Positions 1 through 8,008 of a stretch of 45,071 nucleotides of DNA are shown here, piece after piece. Position numbers and translations under genes: made by a program. Numbering within the stretch: the stretch's first letter is position 1; each line of letters starts with the position of its first letter. The notes beneath the pieces were generated by a model. That model was not told the origin of the DNA and ran no database searches. It was given only the letters and a program-made list of their open reading frames with translations. The stretch is from Myxococcales bacterium (lineage in GTDB: Bacteria; Myxococcota_A; UBA9042; JABWCM01): positions 1 to 45,071 of the forward strand of contig JABWCM010000013.1 of NCBI GenBank assembly GCA_013360285.1, given 5' to 3'.

Positions 1-2
1 CT

Positions 3-482
3 GTTTCCGGCGGGCAGGCGGTTGCCGATACGGTTCTTTCTATCGGTGAGTCCGGTTCGATTTACGCCGCGCGTACGTCGGTAGTTGGTTTGTTCAGTAT
101 GTCCGGATTGGCGGGAGCCACCGGGGCGTTTACCGGTAAACCAACGGGATTGAGCATTTTTAATACCGGTTATGAATGCTGTAACCCACTTGATTACATC
201 CTTGTTGCACGTGACCAGACCAACGGAATAGTACGTTATTCGTCCTCTTTGGGGGCAGCCGTTTGGTCCAAGGGTCCGGTTGTTTCCAGTCCGCATGGAA
301 TCGATCTGGATGGCGATATTTATGTTGGCACTACGGCCAAACAGCTTGCCGTTCTCAATTCTGCAGGCAACTCCAAATGGACCATTGCCACGACCGGCAC
401 CGTTACGGCTCAACCCTCCATTGCGCTCGGATACGTCTTTTTTGGTGATTCTTCCGGTAAACTTTACGCTATTGGTCCATAA
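3..482 (+). CDS. C-terminal part of a PQQ-like beta-propeller protein (5' end outside window)
   Basis: The frame is open from the first bases of the window to a TAA at 480-482, so only the last 159 or so residues are present and the true start lies upstream. The visible part has the rhythm of PQQ/BamB-type propeller blades: VVSSPHGIDLDGDIYVGT, then a strand ending LAVLNSAGNSKWTI, then TAQPSIALGYVFFGDSSGKL and a final LYAIGP. Blades of this kind build secreted or periplasmic scaffolds and some quinoprotein enzymes. No catalytic residue can be assigned from the fragment. The next gene starts 22 bp downstream in the same direction and could be co-transcribed. Family assignment is fairly safe; function is unknown. 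Confidence 0.75.
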   Translation, partial: VSGGQAVADTVLSIGESGSIYAARTSVVGLFSMSGLAGATGAFTGKPTGLSIFNTGYECCNPLDYILVARDQTNGIVRYSSSLGAAVWSKGPVVSSPHGIDLDGDIYVGTTAKQLAVLNSAGNSKWTIATTGTVTAQPSIALGYVFFGDSSGKLYAIGP

Positions 483-504
483 CTTACTTTCATTAAGGAC
501 GTTT

Positions 505-3237
505 ATGCGGGATTTCCAACGATGGTTGTGGTGGTGCGCATTGGCTAGTTGCACTCTTGTGGCCTGCAACAACGGCGCGGAGTCTGAGCCAGAGGATACC
601 CATCCCCCCGATGTATTCTTGGAGGTTCAAACGGCTAACGACGGCCAGTTTCCTGTAGTCGATGTGGCCGACGATACCACAACACCCTCGTCGGATATGG
701 TTGATGGTGACGCTCTTGTTGGGATAGACTCCCAAGTATCAGACGACAGCAATACGGTCTCCAATGACATCTTTGCCGATTCAACAAGTCGGTCTGTGCC
801 ACAGTCCGCAAATCTAAGCAGCGGCAATTCGACCCTCTTGATTGACGCCGGTGAGCGGTCGGTGACGCTTGTGCGGGACGGTGACGTACGTCTTCGTTTG
901 CTCGGGGACGGTTTTCTGCTGGGTGAACTCCAAGAAGTTGTCGATTCCATCAACTACGATCCCTATCCTTTGTTTGCCCCCGAGTGGTTGTTGGACAAAC
1001 CTCCAGTGCCAAACTGGCTGGAACCCATCGGTTGGAAAATCACCGCTGCAACGGATACTTCAATTCAATTGAATCTCGATTACGGCAACGGAATCACGGG
1101 TACTGTTCTATTTCAATCCGAGGCGCCGGATCGGTTTTCTTTTTTGTGGGTTCCGTTGGAAAAAGAAAACAAAATTGCGTATTTACGTATTCGTGCGCGC
1201 GTGGACGAGTCAGAAGGATTTTATGGTCTCGGTGAATGGTTCGACCGTCCCGAACACCGCGGAACGGTTCGGGCCATGCAAATGGAACCGGATTTGATGG
1301 TCGAAAGTGCTTACAACGAGGCCCACGTGCCCATTCCTTTTCTGATTGGTACTCGTGGATGGGGTTGGTTTGTCGAAAGTTTGTATCCCGGTGTGTTTGT
1401 TGTAGCCACAGAAGATTCGGAAAGGGTCGACATGGTGATTGGACCAGGTCTTGGTGCCAATGAAGGGCTCAAATCTTGGATTTTTACTGAATCGCACCCG
1501 CTTGATGTCACACGGCAATATTACGACATCACCGGTAAGCCTGTATTACCCGCCCCGTGGGCTTTGGGACCCTGGGTGTGGCGTGATGAAAACGAAGACC
1601 AGGCTCAAGTCGAGTCGGACATCGAAACCATTCGGGCGCTGGATCTGGCAACGGTGGGTTATTGGATTGACCGCCCCTATGCGACGGCAGTCAACACGTT
1701 CGACTTTCATCCCGCTCAATTTCCCGATCCTCAACAGATGATTCAAAAACTCAAAGCGCTCGGTTTTCGTACCGCTTTGTGGCACACCCCCTATCTTGAT
1801 GAAAAAAGCGAACATACACAATCATTACGGGATATTGCTAACCAATCCGGGTACTATCCACCCACGGTAGGTCTGATTTTTAATGGATGGGGGCGCCCGA
1901 TCGACGTCACTCTGCCTGCGGCTGTCACGTGGTGGAAACAACAACTGGCGACGTATATCGACCTGGGAATCAACGGATTCAAACTCGATTATGGCGAAGA
2001 TGTTGTGCCTGGCGCCGGTCCGCTTCGAAATATCTGGAAATTTGCCGACGGAAGCGACGAACGGACCATGCATATGCGATTTCAACCGCTTTACCACGGC
2101 ATGTACGCCGACCTGCTTCCCGCCGCCGACCGCTTTTTGTTGTGCCGAGCGGCACGTTTTGGTGAGCAGACGCTCGGTCTTGTCATCTGGCCGGGCGACC
2201 TGGACGCCAACTTTGCTTGGCACAAAGAAAAAGTGACCAAACCAGACGGGACTACGTACAACGCGGTGGGTGGGTTGCCCGCATCGATCATTGCCGGCCT
2301 GAGCCTTGGTCCCAGCGGTTTTCCGTTTTATGGCGCCGATACGGGCGGCTATCGGCATACTCCACCCAACAAGGAGTTGTTTACGCGCTGGTTTCAACAG
2401 ACGGCATTGTCTACGGTGATGCAAATCGGCATGGGCAGCAGCGATGTGGCCTGGGAATATACGCCGGAAAATGGATTTGATGACGAAATGCTGGACTGGT
2501 ACCGCACGTACACCCGCCTTCATTTACGATTGTTTCCTTTATTGTGGACCTATGCGCACCGGCTGCTGGAGGATGGCCGCCCGATTCAGCGGCCGCTGGG
2601 ACTCGCTTTTCCCGATCTCGGTTTTCACCCCCAAACCACGTATATGCTTGGCGACGATCTCCTCGTAGCACCCGTGGTACAACCGGGCGTGGTCGAGTGG
2701 GAGGTGGTATTTCCTGAGGGTCAATGGGTCGATTGGTGGACCGGAGAAATGTTCGGTGGTCCGCAGAAAATGATGGTGGACGCGCCGTTATGGAAATTAC
2801 CTTTGTATATTCGGCAAGGCGGAGTGGTTCCCCTGTTGCGTCCGACAATCGACACGTTGGTGGAAACCGACTTTCCGGAAACCATAGATAGTTTTGCTAA
2901 CGATCCCGGTAAGTTATGGGTCCGAGTTGTGCCGGGTCAGGGGTCTAATTTCGTCCTGTATGACGATACCGTCATTGCTCAAAACCATGCCGGCGAAGCG
3001 GTTATCGTGTCGGTGATTCCAGGTGAACTGTTTGTGCATGGGGCCATTTTGGAGGTTTGGTGGGAAGGAGAGGCACCGACGATGATTTTGGACGGAAATA
3101 AATCCATGCCGATGGTAAATACTATCGAAGAATTGGATGGTCTGGAATCTGGTTGGATGTTTGGTGTGGGTACACCATTTCCTGTTCGTATTCAAGTTGG
3201 ACCGGGTAACCATACGTTTACGATCCTCACGTTGTGA
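505..3237 (+). CDS. Glycoside hydrolase family 31 lipoprotein (alpha-glucosidase/alpha-xylosidase type)
   Basis: This 910-residue protein is a GH31 retaining alpha-glycosidase. The ATG at 505 was chosen because it follows AAGGA (about 494-498) and gives a lipoprotein signal peptide (LVAC, lipidated Cys about 21). The reading frame stays open upstream, but that stretch overlaps the preceding gene. After the Cys comes a linker of about 65 residues rich in Asp, Ser and Thr, then the N-terminal beta-sandwich (GFYGLGEWFDRPEHRG), a TIM barrel and C-terminal beta domains. The GH31 nucleophile motif is GFKLDYGED, Asp about 495. The acid/base is probably the Asp of WPGD, about 565. PFYGADTGGY and LFTRWFQ are further GH31 signatures. 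The substrate (alpha-glucoside, xyloside or sulfoquinovoside) cannot be told by eye. It is probably anchored in the outer membrane and degrades glycans outside the cytoplasm. Confidence 0.93.
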   Translation: MRDFQRWLWWCALASCTLVACNNGAESEPEDTHPPDVFLEVQTANDGQFPVVDVADDTTTPSSDMVDGDALVGIDSQVSDDSNTVSNDIFADSTSRSVPQSANLSSGNSTLLIDAGERSVTLVRDGDVRLRLLGDGFLLGELQEVVDSINYDPYPLFAPEWLLDKPPVPNWLEPIGWKITAATDTSIQLNLDYGNGITGTVLFQSEAPDRFSFLWVPLEKENKIAYLRIRARVDESEGFYGLGEWFDRPEHRGTVRAMQMEPDLMVESAYNEAHVPIPFLIGTRGWGWFVESLYPGVFVVATEDSERVDMVIGPGLGANEGLKSWIFTESHPLDVTRQYYDITGKPVLPAPWALGPWVWRDENEDQAQVESDIETIRALDLATVGYWIDRPYATAVNTFDFHPAQFPDPQQMIQKLKALGFRTALWHTPYLDEKSEHTQSLRDIANQSGYYPPTVGLIFNGWGRPIDVTLPAAVTWWKQQLATYIDLGINGFKLDYGEDVVPGAGPLRNIWKFADGSDERTMHMRFQPLYHGMYADLLPAADRFLLCRAARFGEQTLGLVIWPGDLDANFAWHKEKVTKPDGTTYNAVGGLPASIIAGLSLGPSGFPFYGADTGGYRHTPPNKELFTRWFQQTALSTVMQIGMGSSDVAWEYTPENGFDDEMLDWYRTYTRLHLRLFPLLWTYAHRLLEDGRPIQRPLGLAFPDLGFHPQTTYMLGDDLLVAPVVQPGVVEWEVVFPEGQWVDWWTGEMFGGPQKMMVDAPLWKLPLYIRQGGVVPLLRPTIDTLVETDFPETIDSFANDPGKLWVRVVPGQGSNFVLYDDTVIAQNHAGEAVIVSVIPGELFVHGAILEVWWEGEAPTMILDGNKSMPMVNTIEELDGLESGWMFGVGTPFPVRIQVGPGNHTFTILTL

Positions 3238-3459
3238 TTCTCCGTTGTCGGAACCGGCAATAACACGGATCACAATCAGCGTAATGTTGGTATGTTGTGA
3301 GCGGATTTCAGTCATTTAACAAAATCGTCAACACGCCCCTTGGAATGCACACAAGACGTGGTAAAACGTACCCTGTGCAAGCGTTGTAGCGAGCACTTCC
3401 ACTGTTTTCGTCGGAGAATCCCGTTGCAAAACCCTTCCTTTTTGACTTCTTCAACCGGC

Positions 3460-4533
3460 ATGGAATCCGTTACGATTCTGTTCAACGACGATTCCGCACA
3501 AGATGATTCTGAACCCCCGCCATCTGAAGCCGAAGCTGAAGTTGTGGATGTGGCGCTGGAAATCCGCGCGGTTTTGGAAGCCGCGGACATTTCGGTGGGG
3601 CTGGCTCCCGTTCGGCGGTGGGACGCGGTTGAGCAGAGTCGACTTCTGGCAACTTCGGGTCGGGTGGTTTTTAACTTAGTAGAATCGATCAGCCGGGATC
3701 CACGCCGTGAAGCGGAAGCCGCGGAATGGATGGAGTTCAACCAACTTCTCTATACCGGCAATGCGCCCCGGGCGTTACGCCTGTGTGCCGCAAAACACCT
3801 CGCCCGCCGTCGATTGCTTGCCCATCAGTTGCCCGTTCCGCTTGGGTTTGTGGTGGAACATCCCGACGTCATTCCTCACGAATTTCCGGGTGCATTGGAC
3901 TATCCGCTGTTTGTCAAACCCGCGCTTGCCGATGCGTCCGTCGGTATCAGCCAGCAGTCGATTGTATTCAATCGTAAACAGTTGGTTGACCGGGTGGAAG
4001 CGGTCTGGACAGAAGTCCCGGGACCTGTGATGGTCGAAGAATACCTCCCGGGCCCGGAATTGAATATCGCATTTGCACCCAATCCCTGGGACGGCGAAGG
4101 AGTCGCAACAGCCATTGAATTTTCGTTTCCCGACGGTTTCGCCCCCATTGTTTCTTATAACTGCAAATGGGTCGAAGGAACGCCGGAATATGCCGCCCGT
4201 TCGGTTCCAGCCCACAATATCGCCGAACGAGCCGTGGTAGACAAAGCACGCCGTCTGGCACGAGCCGCATTTTTGGCTCTTGGGGCGACCAGTTATGGCC
4301 GAGTGGACTTACGAGTTGATAAACGTGGTGAATTGCGGTTGATGGACGTCAACCCAAATTGTGATCTGCATCCGACAGCAGGCCTCGCTTTGGCCATGGA
4401 AAGTATTGGTGTCTCTTACCCCGCCCTGGTCTTGTCGATCCTCGCGGGCGCCATTACGCGAGAAAAGAATGCATCTTCGACCTATCGTTCCACAAGATCG
4501 AGAACCATTGGTAGCGCTATTGAGGCGTATTGA
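3460..4533 (+). CDS. ATP-grasp ligase, D-alanine-D-alanine ligase-like
   Basis: This 357-residue protein has the ATP-grasp fold. YPLFVKPALADASVGIS carries the nucleotide-binding Lys and glycine loop, VMVEEYLPGPELNIA the adenine-contact Glu region, and YGRVDLRVD followed by LRLMDVNPNCDLHPT the Mg-binding end (Asp-Asn where Ddl enzymes have Glu-Asn). Such enzymes join a carboxylate to an amine through an acyl phosphate. The substrate is unknown, and the divergent N-terminus argues against a housekeeping Ddl. The frame is open back to a TTG at 3340, but MESVTILFNDD at 3460 matches where relatives begin; there is no clear Shine-Dalgarno. It overlaps the following GNAT gene by 65 bp, so the two are probably translationally coupled and act on the same small peptide or amino-acid conjugate. 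Confidence 0.85.
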   Translation: MESVTILFNDDSAQDDSEPPPSEAEAEVVDVALEIRAVLEAADISVGLAPVRRWDAVEQSRLLATSGRVVFNLVESISRDPRREAEAAEWMEFNQLLYTGNAPRALRLCAAKHLARRRLLAHQLPVPLGFVVEHPDVIPHEFPGALDYPLFVKPALADASVGISQQSIVFNRKQLVDRVEAVWTEVPGPVMVEEYLPGPELNIAFAPNPWDGEGVATAIEFSFPDGFAPIVSYNCKWVEGTPEYAARSVPAHNIAERAVVDKARRLARAAFLALGATSYGRVDLRVDKRGELRLMDVNPNCDLHPTAGLALAMESIGVSYPALVLSILAGAITREKNASSTYRSTRSRTIGSAIEAY

Positions 4534-4957
4534 GAATTTTACGCCCGACGAAGTCGACGTAGCGATTGAACTTCTTGATGAAGCAATTGCCCGCCCACTT
4601 CAATCGGGTTACCGATGTATTGTTGCTGTAGAGCCCTTGGGTACCGACGAAGCCCGCCTAGGGTATCTTTGTTACGGCAAAACTCCTATGACCGAGCATA
4701 CCTATGATCTCTACTGGATAGCCGTTGACCCCATAGCCAGGGGGCGGGGTATCGGAAAAGCACTCCATGGTGCTTTTGAAACGACGATTGTCCAAGAAGG
4801 GGCAAAAAATATCCGCGTCGAGACCTCCAAAAAGGAAAGCTACGACGGAACGTTACGGTTTTATTTGGATTTGTCCTATATCGAGTGCGGCCGGATTCCC
4901 GATTTTTATCGCGACGGCGACGATCTGGTGACGTTGCTGCGGCGGGTCGGTGTTTAA
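4469..4957 (+). CDS. GNAT family N-acetyltransferase
   Basis: This 162-residue protein is a GNAT acyltransferase. The acetyl-CoA pyrophosphate-binding motif A is visible as WIAVDPIARGRGIGKAL, with the R-G-x-G-I-G-K loop. It is followed by RVETSKKESYDGTLRFY and a C-terminal beta-strand region (YRDGDDLVTLLRR). The ATG at 4469 follows GAGAAAAG and lies inside the end of the ATP-grasp gene, in another frame. Starting there gives MHLRPIVPQDREPLVALL, a normal GNAT N-terminus. The overlap suggests coupling to the ligase, so the acetyl acceptor may be the ligase product. The stop overlaps the 3' end of the convergent dioxygenase gene by 4 bp. Confidence 0.88.
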   Translation: MHLRPIVPQDREPLVALLRRIENFTPDEVDVAIELLDEAIARPLQSGYRCIVAVEPLGTDEARLGYLCYGKTPMTEHTYDLYWIAVDPIARGRGIGKALHGAFETTIVQEGAKNIRVETSKKESYDGTLRFYLDLSYIECGRIPDFYRDGDDLVTLLRRVGV

Positions 4958-5640
4958 GCAGCTCGTCCACATGCTCGGTTGGCCGGCACCGCTGTGTCCA
5001 TCAATCGTGGGTTGGGTAGAACAAGCTGAGACATCAACCGGGCATATTCTTCGGCATTACGAACCTGTAGCCGTGGGTTATAACGCCGCTCTTCGCCAAT
5101 TGTGCTCATCGTGAAGCCTCGATAGTCATGCCCCGGGTACATCAAGGTCGAATCCGGCAGCACCAACAACTTGTTGAAAATCGAATCATATTGGGCGAGT
5201 GCATTCCCGTTTTGAAAATCGGTTCGACCACTTCCTCGGATCAACAGGGTGTCCCCGGTAAAAACCCGGCCGTCGGTAAAATAGCTATAGCTGTCGTCGG
5301 TGTGCCCCGGCGTATAAATCGCCTGTAATTTAAGGCCGTCAATATCGAGAATTTGTCCATCTTGCACCCGAATCGTTGCACATTCCGCGTAACTTTCTCG
5401 GCCAATAACCGTGTCGCACCCGGTCCGATCCCGCAACGCACCCAACGCCGTGATGTGGTCGGCATGGGTATGGGTGTCAAAAGCCTGGATCAATCGTACA
5501 TCCAACTCATGGATCCATTTAAGCAATTTGTCGGTATCTTCCAAAACCGGGTCGATAAGGATCGCCTCGCCGCCGCGCCGGCGGGCCAACAGATAGGTAT
5601 AGGTGCCTGACTCCTGGTGAAAAAGTTGGCGGAAAATCAT
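4954..5640 (-). CDS. pdo: Persulfide dioxygenase (ETHE1-like metallo-beta-lactamase fold)
   Basis: This 228-residue enzyme of the ETHE1/PDO group oxidises glutathione persulfide to sulfite with a mononuclear iron. It shows THTHADH (His57, His59, Asp61, His62), TPGHTDDS (His113) and FTGDTLLIRGSGRTDFQ (Asp130 plus the GRTDFQ signature that separates persulfide dioxygenases from glyoxalase II), then YPGHDYRG. The iron ligands by analogy are His57, His113 and Asp130. The ATG is well placed behind TAGGAG (6 nt spacer). A sigma54-type promoter lies about 60 bp upstream, and a sigma54 activator gene is divergent, so expression probably responds to sulfane sulfur. The role is detoxification of sulfide/persulfide in the cytoplasm. 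No sulfide:quinone reductase or rhodanese is seen in the window. Confidence 0.93.
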   Translation of the reverse strand: MIFRQLFHQESGTYTYLLARRRGGEAILIDPVLEDTDKLLKWIHELDVRLIQAFDTHTHADHITALGALRDRTGCDTVIGRESYAECATIRVQDGQILDIDGLKLQAIYTPGHTDDSYSYFTDGRVFTGDTLLIRGSGRTDFQNGNALAQYDSIFNKLLVLPDSTLMYPGHDYRGFTMSTIGEERRYNPRLQVRNAEEYARLMSQLVLPNPRLMDTAVPANRACGRAA

Positions 5641-5700
5641 GCCGATCTCCTAAACAAGTCGATTTGTTGTGGTATCCCCCAGCCATTGCTGAATCCCAAA

Positions 5701-5716
5701 GCACAAACCATGCCAG
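5701..5716 (-). promoter_or_regulatory. Sigma54 (-24/-12) promoter for the persulfide dioxygenase gene
   Basis: Read on the minus strand the site is CTGGCATGGTTTGTGC. It fits the RpoN consensus TGGCACG-N4-TTGC with 9 of 11 defined positions, and the GG and GC elements are at exactly the required 12-bp spacing. The predicted start is near 5689, leaving a leader of about 50 nt before the ATG at 5640. The divergent gene encodes the type of activator that such a promoter needs, which makes a chance match less likely. Confidence 0.75.
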
Positions 5717-5775
5717 CTTTGGCGATGCCGATGACCGGTTTTTTGCGGACTTGACGAGGTGGTTTCATCACGTTA

Positions 5776-5815
5776 TTTCACACCCGATTCGTCCTGTGAA
5801 ACATGGTGAAACATG
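5776..5815. promoter_or_regulatory. Inverted and direct repeats: candidate enhancer/operator for the sigma54 regulator
   Basis: TTTCACA at 5776-5782 and TGTGAAA at 5795-5801 form a perfect 7-bp inverted repeat with a 12-bp spacer. Its centre is about 100 bp upstream of the predicted sigma54 start, a usual enhancer distance. The right half belongs to a perfect tandem repeat, GTGAAACATG at 5796-5805 and again at 5806-5815. The last three bases of the second copy are the regulator's own ATG. Binding there could both activate the dioxygenase promoter and repress the regulator's own expression. The binding protein is inferred, not shown. Confidence 0.6.
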
Positions 5816-7192
5816 AATGAAATGACCGAACGACTCCTGGCGCATACCACATCGGGTTTTCGTGATTGGCTCCAGGATGTTGGACCCCAAGCGGTGTTGT
5901 GCACGTTGGCGGAACTGGTCGGTGATGCGGCGGTTTTTGCCGTGGATGCGGACCGAAACGTGATTTTGTGGAGCAGCGGTGCAGAACGTTTATTGGGTTA
6001 CCGGGCCGATGAAGTGTTAAACGGCTCCTGTTTACGCGCCAATCGGTGTCATCAATGTGTGCAAGGCTGTGGTATTTCTGAACATAACTCCATTTCCAAT
6101 AAACCGATGGTGCTGTATTCGTCGACCGGAGTGCCGGTTAAGGTCCACAAACACGCGAGAGCCTTTTGGGATGATGCCGGCCGCTTTGTAGGAGGAATTG
6201 AGGTCTTGGTGCCGGCTGCCCAAACCGTTGAATCCTTCGCGGTGGCCACCAGAGAGGAAGCCGTTACGTTTTATGGCATGGTGAGCCGTGACAAAGCCAT
6301 GCACCAGGTATTTCAAATCATTCGCAACGTTGCCGAAACCGACTCCAGTGTGTTGATCCGTGGCGAAAGCGGAACCGGGAAAGAATTGGTGGCCCGAGCA
6401 GTCCACGCGCTGAGCCATCGCCACAAAGGTCCGTTTGTGGCGGTGAACTGTGCCGCATTGACCCCCAGTCTGATGGAAAGTGAGCTGTTTGGCCATGTGC
6501 GCGGCGCGTTTACAGGTGCCGTTCAAAATCGTGCCGGGTTGTTTGAGCAGGCCAACCAAGGCACGTTGTTTCTCGACGAAATTGCCGAACTACCTTATGA
6601 CATGCAGGCAAAATTGTTGCGGGTTCTCGAAGAACGTCGGGTTGTGCCGGTTGGCGGAACCCGCCCACTGCAACTCAGTGTGCGGGTTGTTGCGGCGACA
6701 CACCGATCGTTGCGTGAACAAGTAGCCGCGGGTCGGTTTCGCGAAGATTTGTTGTACCGGCTGCGGGTAGTACCCCTGTTCTTGCCGCCGTTGCGGCAGC
6801 GCACCGGGGATATCGATTTGCTGCTTTGGTACTTCATTGGCAAAAACAATGTAATCGGTCCACGGGTTATCGATCAAATCGCCCCCGATGTAATGCGGGC
6901 GTTGTACCGCCATCCTTGGCCGGGCAATATACGTGAACTGCGAAATGTGGTGGATTACGCCTTTGCCGTTGGTCGTGGTAAAGAACTACTCTTAAGTGAG
7001 TTGCCATTCGAATTTCAGAACCAGGAGATGACTGCGACAAATCCGGATGCCGGGAAACCGTTTTCTCAATCCGAAGAGCAAAAAATACGCGCAGCATTGG
7101 AATTATACGGAAACAACATTGGACAAGTCGCGGAAAGTTTGGGAATGTCTCGTCCTACTTTGTGGCGAAAACGAAAAAAATATGGAATTTAA
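5813..7192 (+). CDS. Sigma54-dependent transcriptional activator, PAS - AAA+ - Fis HTH, with a Cys cluster in the PAS domain
   Basis: This 459-residue bacterial enhancer-binding protein has a PAS-type sensor at about residues 35-110, an AAA+ domain and a Fis-type helix-turn-helix at about 425-459 (ELYGNNIGQVAESLGMSR). In the AAA+ domain the Walker A is GESGTGKE at 184-191, the sigma54-contact loop is GAFTGA at 231-236, and Walker B is TLFLDEIAEL. The PAS domain carries Cys73, Cys79, Cys82 and Cys86 (CLRANRCHQCVQGC). FisR, a sigma54 activator from Cupriavidus, senses polysulfide through cysteines in its N-terminal domain and switches on sqr-pdo, so a thiol or persulfide sensor role is plausible here. 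The gene is divergent from a persulfide dioxygenase with a sigma54 promoter. The start could be ATG 5813 or the in-frame ATG at 5822; neither has a strong ribosome-binding site. Confidence 0.9.
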   Translation: MNEMTERLLAHTTSGFRDWLQDVGPQAVLCTLAELVGDAAVFAVDADRNVILWSSGAERLLGYRADEVLNGSCLRANRCHQCVQGCGISEHNSISNKPMVLYSSTGVPVKVHKHARAFWDDAGRFVGGIEVLVPAAQTVESFAVATREEAVTFYGMVSRDKAMHQVFQIIRNVAETDSSVLIRGESGTGKELVARAVHALSHRHKGPFVAVNCAALTPSLMESELFGHVRGAFTGAVQNRAGLFEQANQGTLFLDEIAELPYDMQAKLLRVLEERRVVPVGGTRPLQLSVRVVAATHRSLREQVAAGRFREDLLYRLRVVPLFLPPLRQRTGDIDLLLWYFIGKNNVIGPRVIDQIAPDVMRALYRHPWPGNIRELRNVVDYAFAVGRGKELLLSELPFEFQNQEMTATNPDAGKPFSQSEEQKIRAALELYGNNIGQVAESLGMSRPTLWRKRKKYGI

Positions 7193-7201
7193 GGTTAACA
7201 A

Positions 7202-7984
7202 ATGAACAACTTAAGTGGAAAATGGGCACTGGTGACAGGAGCCAGCGCAGGATTGGGCGAACAGTTCGCCTTACAATTGGCTGAAATGGGCGCTTCGTTG
7301 GTTTTGGTTGCCAGAAGAAAAGAGAGGTTGGATAAACTTGCGCAATCGCTACGTGAACAATACAAAGTTGAAGTAGTCGTACTTGCTCAGGATTTGTCAA
7401 AACACGGCGCTCCCGCAAATCTGTTTGCTGCCACGGAAGGGTCGGGAAAACCCATCACGGTACTCATCAACAATGCCGGCCTGGGTGTGCACAAAACCTT
7501 TTTAGACCAGACGTCACATCAACTCCAAGAACAGATACACGTTAACATCTTGGCGTTAACCGAACTGACCCATCTTTTCGGTGGCGCCATGAGCCAACGC
7601 AAAGAAGGGTATATCCTCAATGTTGCATCCGTTGCCGCGTTTATGCCGATTCCTGGATACGCAACGTACGCTGCAACCAAAGCCTATGTTCTTAGTCTTT
7701 CAGATGCAGTAGCCCATGAGTTGGCCGAGCAGGGTGTTCACGTGAGCTGCCTCTGTCCCGGTGCCACCGCCACGGAGTTTATGGATGTGGCAGGACATCA
7801 GTTGCAGGACTGGCAGAAGAAATTCTTGATGGCGTCCGACGAATGTGTCCGGGTTGGTCTGGATGGATTGTTCGCAGGAAGTCGAACCACGGTGGCGGGT
7901 TGGATGAACAAGATGGTGACTCAATCGCTGCGGTTGTTGCCGCGTCGAGCCGTGGTGGCGTCTTCAGCCAAAATCATGGCGTGA
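7202..7984 (+). CDS. Short-chain dehydrogenase/reductase (classical SDR)
   Basis: This 260-residue Rossmann-fold oxidoreductase has the NAD(P)-binding TGASAGLG at 12-19. VARRKER after strand two is basic and suggests NADPH, and LINNAGLG follows. The catalytic triad is Ser143, Tyr156 and Lys160 (YAATK). It resembles the broad group of SDRs that reduce aldehydes, hydroxy acids or fatty-acyl derivatives; the substrate is unknown. It starts 9 bp after the sigma54 regulator's stop with AAGG ahead of the ATG, so it is probably co-transcribed with the regulator. Whether it belongs functionally to the sulfur response is uncertain. Confidence 0.92.
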   Translation: MNNLSGKWALVTGASAGLGEQFALQLAEMGASLVLVARRKERLDKLAQSLREQYKVEVVVLAQDLSKHGAPANLFAATEGSGKPITVLINNAGLGVHKTFLDQTSHQLQEQIHVNILALTELTHLFGGAMSQRKEGYILNVASVAAFMPIPGYATYAATKAYVLSLSDAVAHELAEQGVHVSCLCPGATATEFMDVAGHQLQDWQKKFLMASDECVRVGLDGLFAGSRTTVAGWMNKMVTQSLRLLPRRAVVASSAKIMA

Positions 7985-8008
7985 TCCGGCTGTTGACCAC
8001 GCCGTAAC

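Noticed and set aside
1825-2523. 232-residue minus-strand frame inside the GH31 gene.
   Set aside because: It lies wholly opposite conserved GH31 coding sequence and has no motif or start signal; a shadow of the real gene.
3290-3310. TTGTGAGCGGAT upstream of the ATP-grasp gene, identical to half of the E. coli lac operator.
   Set aside because: The second half-site is missing, the site follows rather than precedes the sugar hydrolase gene, and no LacI-family gene is in the window; a chance match is the simplest explanation.
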